From: Pleionea sp. CnH1-48
GTDB taxonomy: Bacteria; Pseudomonadota; Gammaproteobacteria; Enterobacterales; Kangiellaceae
Direction: 5' to 3'
NCBI RefSeq assembly: GCF_024124665.1
Contig: NZ_JAMXSB010000004.1
Span: 62,001-126,000 of the forward strand
DNA length: 64,000 nucleotides
Shown: piece after piece, positions 61,130 to 64,000 of the stretch
How positions within the stretch are numbered: position 1 is the stretch's first letter
Layout: each line of letters starts with the position of its first letter
The notes under the pieces: model-generated
The model's database searches: none
Told to the model about the DNA's origin: nothing
Seen by the model: the letters and a program-made list of their open reading frames with translations, nothing else
Translations under genes and position numbers: made by a program

Positions 61130-63826
61130 ATGCAAGTTAATGAACCAGGAAAAACTACCCAAAGAACAGGTCAGCCGCCACAAGAGCTGCGTCAGCGTCG
61201 TGGCAACAGCGTTAATCAACAACGAGGCTCAACAAGCAGTCGCGTTCGAACTCCGAACATCCATCGAAGCCAGCAGCGTCGAGGGATCGGAAGCATCAAT
61301 TTTTGTAACTCTCAGGTTAAGAAAGAGAAGTTAATTAAAACGGTTCAGAAGGATCTCAATCATCTTAAGGGGTTTCACAAAGTGGGGCTCAAGTTATTAA
61401 ATGACCCCAATGTCAAACTGACAAAGCAGGAAGTAATCTATCTAAAAAATCTGGAGCAGAAGATTCAAAAAATTGAACAGGCACTACAGCGAGGTGTGAA
61501 GGAGTTAAGTCTTGTTCAACTCACATTGACGATCAATCGAGAGATGGAAGCTTTTGTAAAAAACATTGTACTTAATCATGATGTTGATGTTCTTTCGAAC
61601 ATGACAGAGAAAGGTTTGATAACGCGATTAAACTTTGTTCTCGAGCCCATGTTGGTACAGGCTTCTCGACAGTTAAAAATAAACTACCACAACCCATGCC
61701 TGTCGCAGTTAAAAAGCCAACATGAGCAGGATTTTGATTGTACTCAAAGTTTATTTAATGCCAATTTAGATTTTGCTTTACCCTATTCTCAAGAAGCTAA
61801 CAGTCTGGCATTAACTCATTGGCAAAATGAATATGCCAGTACGGCATTAAACAGCTTATCCTCTGGTTTATCGAAGTTAGGCATTACGATGGATAAAAAT
61901 CTGTCTCTTAAAGCAATGTCGACACAGCTTAACCAGCATCTCGGCGAATTGTTTCATGCTGCTCCAGGTGAAGACGGAATGTTGGATTTTACGCCCAACT
62001 CAAAAGCACTGGATAACTGCACCATTGTAGATTTGGCTGTCACTGTCGAAAAGAAGCTTAACAGTCTGAAAGACAACAAAGATGCTCAGTTTGCTTTTAA
62101 GGTCTTATTAGCTGGTAGTAAAGAAAATCCTTATATCGATGTGACTTTGAATGATGAAACGGGCAAGTACGAAGTTTCTATGTCTGCCAAAGCACGCAAG
62201 GACTTTTCGTTTATCAACCAGCAAATCAAAAAGTTTGAAGCGCAACAAGAACAACTTGTTGAAAAAATGATGTCTCAGCGTCAAGAGCATAAGCAAAAGA
62301 TCGAAACACAACAGATTTTAAAAGCGCTTGGTAGCGTGGTTGGCAGTGACTATGTTGATACCAGTGGCTGGGATGCGTTTCGCAGTTACGCAGAACACTT
62401 AGGTTTTCAAGGTGAGCAGGCCGTTCAGCTTTTCTCTGAGTACGTATCTGTGTTAGGTAATTATGCCTATGACTCTAGCCCTCAGATGATGAAGAGCTTT
62501 ATTGATGCCTCCGCCTATGCTACGAAAACCGTTGCCTCTAGCTTCGGCAAAGTCGTTGGAACCATTGCCGAAAAAACGACACAGAAAACGGTTGAGCATG
62601 GCGTTAATTTAATGCTCGGGGATTTCAATGCCATTATCGGTAAAGGCAACATGAAAGCCTTGTCTCAATTGTCCCAAAAGACAGGGGAGAACGTGTATGC
62701 TCTAGCTTATGCTTTGTCTCATTATGCTCATGTTACACAACAGTCGATCAGTCAGGCTTGCCCTGAGTTTATTAATAGTTTGGCCAACACAGCTTCAGAG
62801 AATGTTTCTAGTATTAGTCAAAGGGTGGTAGATAGCGATACCGTACAAGTATCCAAAATGGCATTTGACGAAATACTAGATAGTGCGAAGTCTTTGACTA
62901 AGAAAGTGTTGCTTGTTCAAAAAGTAGCACGAGGATTAAACCACCTGACCGGTGGCCGAGTACCACGCTGGTTAGGGCAACTCGCATCCCATACTGGTAA
63001 GTCAGTTTCTAGCAATGTCATAAATTCGGTTAAGCAAACTTATAATGAGATGACATATCAGTCACTCAAAGATCTGGGGCAGGATACGCTCGATGGTATA
63101 GAAGATAACTTGATCGATTCTAATCGCTTTCAGGATGCACAAGATGAAGCGAATCAAGTGTGGGGAGACTTATTTAAGGTTCGAGTGAATGGCAGAGATA
63201 GAATCCGAGTAAGGCCTTCTAGTGCAGCAAGAAAAATGACACCGCATCAGCTGATTAATAAAATGAACGCTAAACTCGATCACTTTAGAAAAGTAGGTAA
63301 CAACGCTGGAATTATCGCACTCTTTAAAGCCTGCGAACAGTTGGACTTTGTTGACATCAAAGGGGGAACCTGGTTTGGCAAAGGAAAGATTGTTCATAAA
63401 AGTGTGCAAGGTATTTCTAGTAAACCACCGCTTCAAATGCTTAATGATGTTAATGGCAATACTCCGATGAGCAAGTTTACATCTTTTCCAAAAGATATGA
63501 TTTGCGAGTATAAGATGCTTGATGTTAAGAAGCTGGTAGATTCAACCTTGAATACCATGTTTGAGAATATAGTCGATGACCTACAAAATGGCTTTCATCC
63601 ATTCCGCTCAAGCACCACAGAGGAGTATTATCAACTAGCGGCGAAAAAGCTTGTCTACTTCCAGAGCGAGTGCGCGATGGTTAAGTCGGTTAAAGAAATG
63701 GATAAGCTGTTAGGACAACTATATAACGATCTGGACGAGCTAGGACAGGCTTGTAATATAAAATCAAAGAGCAATCCTTTGTTGCCCATGATTCAAAAGT
63801 TAAGCTCGAAAGTTCGTAACACCTAG
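61130..63826 (+). CDS. 898-residue protein with an effector-like architecture
   Basis: Starts 19 bases after the chaperone-like gene, with AGGAG seven bases before the ATG. The first 55 residues are basic, Gln/Arg/Ser/Thr-rich and probably disordered, as in type III secretion signals; a following segment (about 63-130) with coiled-coil potential could be chaperone-binding. Two further helical parts are near 330-395 and 440-600, the latter Ala/Ser/Thr-rich. The C-terminal third (about 650-898) is a compact mixed domain. There is no Sec signal or membrane helix, and I recognise no enzymatic motif. It could be a host- or competitor-directed effector, or an unrelated giant protein. Confidence 0.55.
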   Translation: MQVNEPGKTTQRTGQPPQELRQRRGNSVNQQRGSTSSRVRTPNIHRSQQRRGIGSINFCNSQVKKEKLIKTVQKDLNHLKGFHKVGLKLLNDPNVKLTKQEVIYLKNLEQKIQKIEQALQRGVKELSLVQLTLTINREMEAFVKNIVLNHDVDVLSNMTEKGLITRLNFVLEPMLVQASRQLKINYHNPCLSQLKSQHEQDFDCTQSLFNANLDFALPYSQEANSLALTHWQNEYASTALNSLSSGLSKLGITMDKNLSLKAMSTQLNQHLGELFHAAPGEDGMLDFTPNSKALDNCTIVDLAVTVEKKLNSLKDNKDAQFAFKVLLAGSKENPYIDVTLNDETGKYEVSMSAKARKDFSFINQQIKKFEAQQEQLVEKMMSQRQEHKQKIETQQILKALGSVVGSDYVDTSGWDAFRSYAEHLGFQGEQAVQLFSEYVSVLGNYAYDSSPQMMKSFIDASAYATKTVASSFGKVVGTIAEKTTQKTVEHGVNLMLGDFNAIIGKGNMKALSQLSQKTGENVYALAYALSHYAHVTQQSISQACPEFINSLANTASENVSSISQRVVDSDTVQVSKMAFDEILDSAKSLTKKVLLVQKVARGLNHLTGGRVPRWLGQLASHTGKSVSSNVINSVKQTYNEMTYQSLKDLGQDTLDGIEDNLIDSNRFQDAQDEANQVWGDLFKVRVNGRDRIRVRPSSAARKMTPHQLINKMNAKLDHFRKVGNNAGIIALFKACEQLDFVDIKGGTWFGKGKIVHKSVQGISSKPPLQMLNDVNGNTPMSKFTSFPKDMICEYKMLDVKKLVDSTLNTMFENIVDDLQNGFHPFRSSTTEEYYQLAAKKLVYFQSECAMVKSVKEMDKLLGQLYNDLDELGQACNIKSKSNPLLPMIQKLSSKVRNT

Positions 63827-64000
63827 GTGTAACTGTGTGGCTTCAGGATGATAGGCTCTCTATTGCTTGAAGCCAGTTCTCTACATTTCTATGGCTAATC
63901 TCGTCATATTGAAGATTCTCATTACTTTTATGTTTGGCCAGAGAAGTTTGCTTATCAAGATAAGCCTTAATGAAGGCTTGTTAGTGTATACCTCATTTGC
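63827..64000. other. Right edge: no gene, one weak hairpin and a remnant frame
   Basis: A TGGCTTCA/TGAAGCCA pair (8 bp, loop of about 22, near 63838) may mark the effector-like gene's end. On the minus strand 63980-63843 is open for 45 codons and reads like a soluble helical tail, but it has stops upstream and no start, so it is listed as a possible remnant rather than a gene. Confidence 0.35.

Noticed and set aside
1-64000. Prophage, integron or insertion-sequence content
   Set aside because: No integrase, transposase, phage structural gene, att-like duplication or tRNA gene was found anywhere in the window.

Overview
The window reads as chromosomal DNA of a free-living, probably marine, Gammaproteobacterium of moderate to low GC. 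Pointers are the biotin-dependent Na+-pumping oxaloacetate decarboxylase (oadGAB), a proteobacterial ferredoxin-NADP reductase, PurU, a Cus-type copper/silver efflux system, glutaryl-CoA dehydrogenase beside a CaiB-type CoA-transferase, and several secreted proteins (subtilase, M9 collagenase, FG-GAP propeller). A Kangiella/Pleionea-like relative in the old Oceanospirillales is a guess from gene content only. I see no rRNA, tRNA, transposase, integrase or CRISPR array.

Layout. 1-0.9 kb: fpr behind a Fur-box-like site. 1.2-9.7 kb: a signalling island with a 1324-residue hybrid histidine kinase, overlapping stand-alone CheR- and CheB-like genes, an orphan solute-binding protein, and a convergent REC-PAS-GGDEF-EAL protein. 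9.8-15.3 kb: a DUF2306 membrane protein, a betaine-type binding protein overlapping a membrane diguanylate cyclase, a ToxR/CadC-like regulator with TPR-like repeats, and dsbC. 15.4-21.8 kb: cusA-cusB-outer-membrane-factor operon preceded by a Met/His/Cys-rich small protein. 22-31 kb: lipoprotein, SDR, several small unknowns, FMN-binding protein, GNAT, purU, L,D-transpeptidase and collagenase. 31-38.9 kb: SWIM/SNF2 helicase, DUF2310 protein, a 1-kb gene-free stretch carrying two copies of a dispersed repeat, then CoA-transferase and gcdH. 38.9-42.6 kb: two HDOD paralogues flanking a VOC protein, an NTF2-like protein and a thioredoxin-like lipoprotein. 42.9-49.1 kb: subtilase, response regulator coupled to oadGAB, pentapeptide protein. 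49.5-54.6 kb: a 1.7k-residue RHS/YD protein. 55-60.3 kb: GNAT, diguanylate cyclase, SRAP peptidase, FG-GAP protein, AraC regulator. 60.6-63.8 kb: a small acidic protein resembling CesT-class secretion chaperones, followed 19 bases later by an 898-residue protein that looks like its secreted client.

Themes. Signalling output is rich in c-di-GMP enzymes: three GGDEF proteins, all with the signature motif and an upstream RxxD inhibitory site, and one of them also with EAL. Two binding proteins without transporter partners sit beside membrane sensors, suggesting ligand sensing rather than uptake. Metabolically, oadGAB couples oxaloacetate decarboxylation to sodium export, and gcdH plus the CoA-transferase fit glutarate/lysine catabolism.

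Least explained parts: the chaperone/client pair at the right edge, a four-copy dispersed intergenic repeat whose hairpin covaries between copies, the orphan RHS tip, and several operator-like repeats and palindromes. Family assignments come from reading motifs by eye; no database search was possible.
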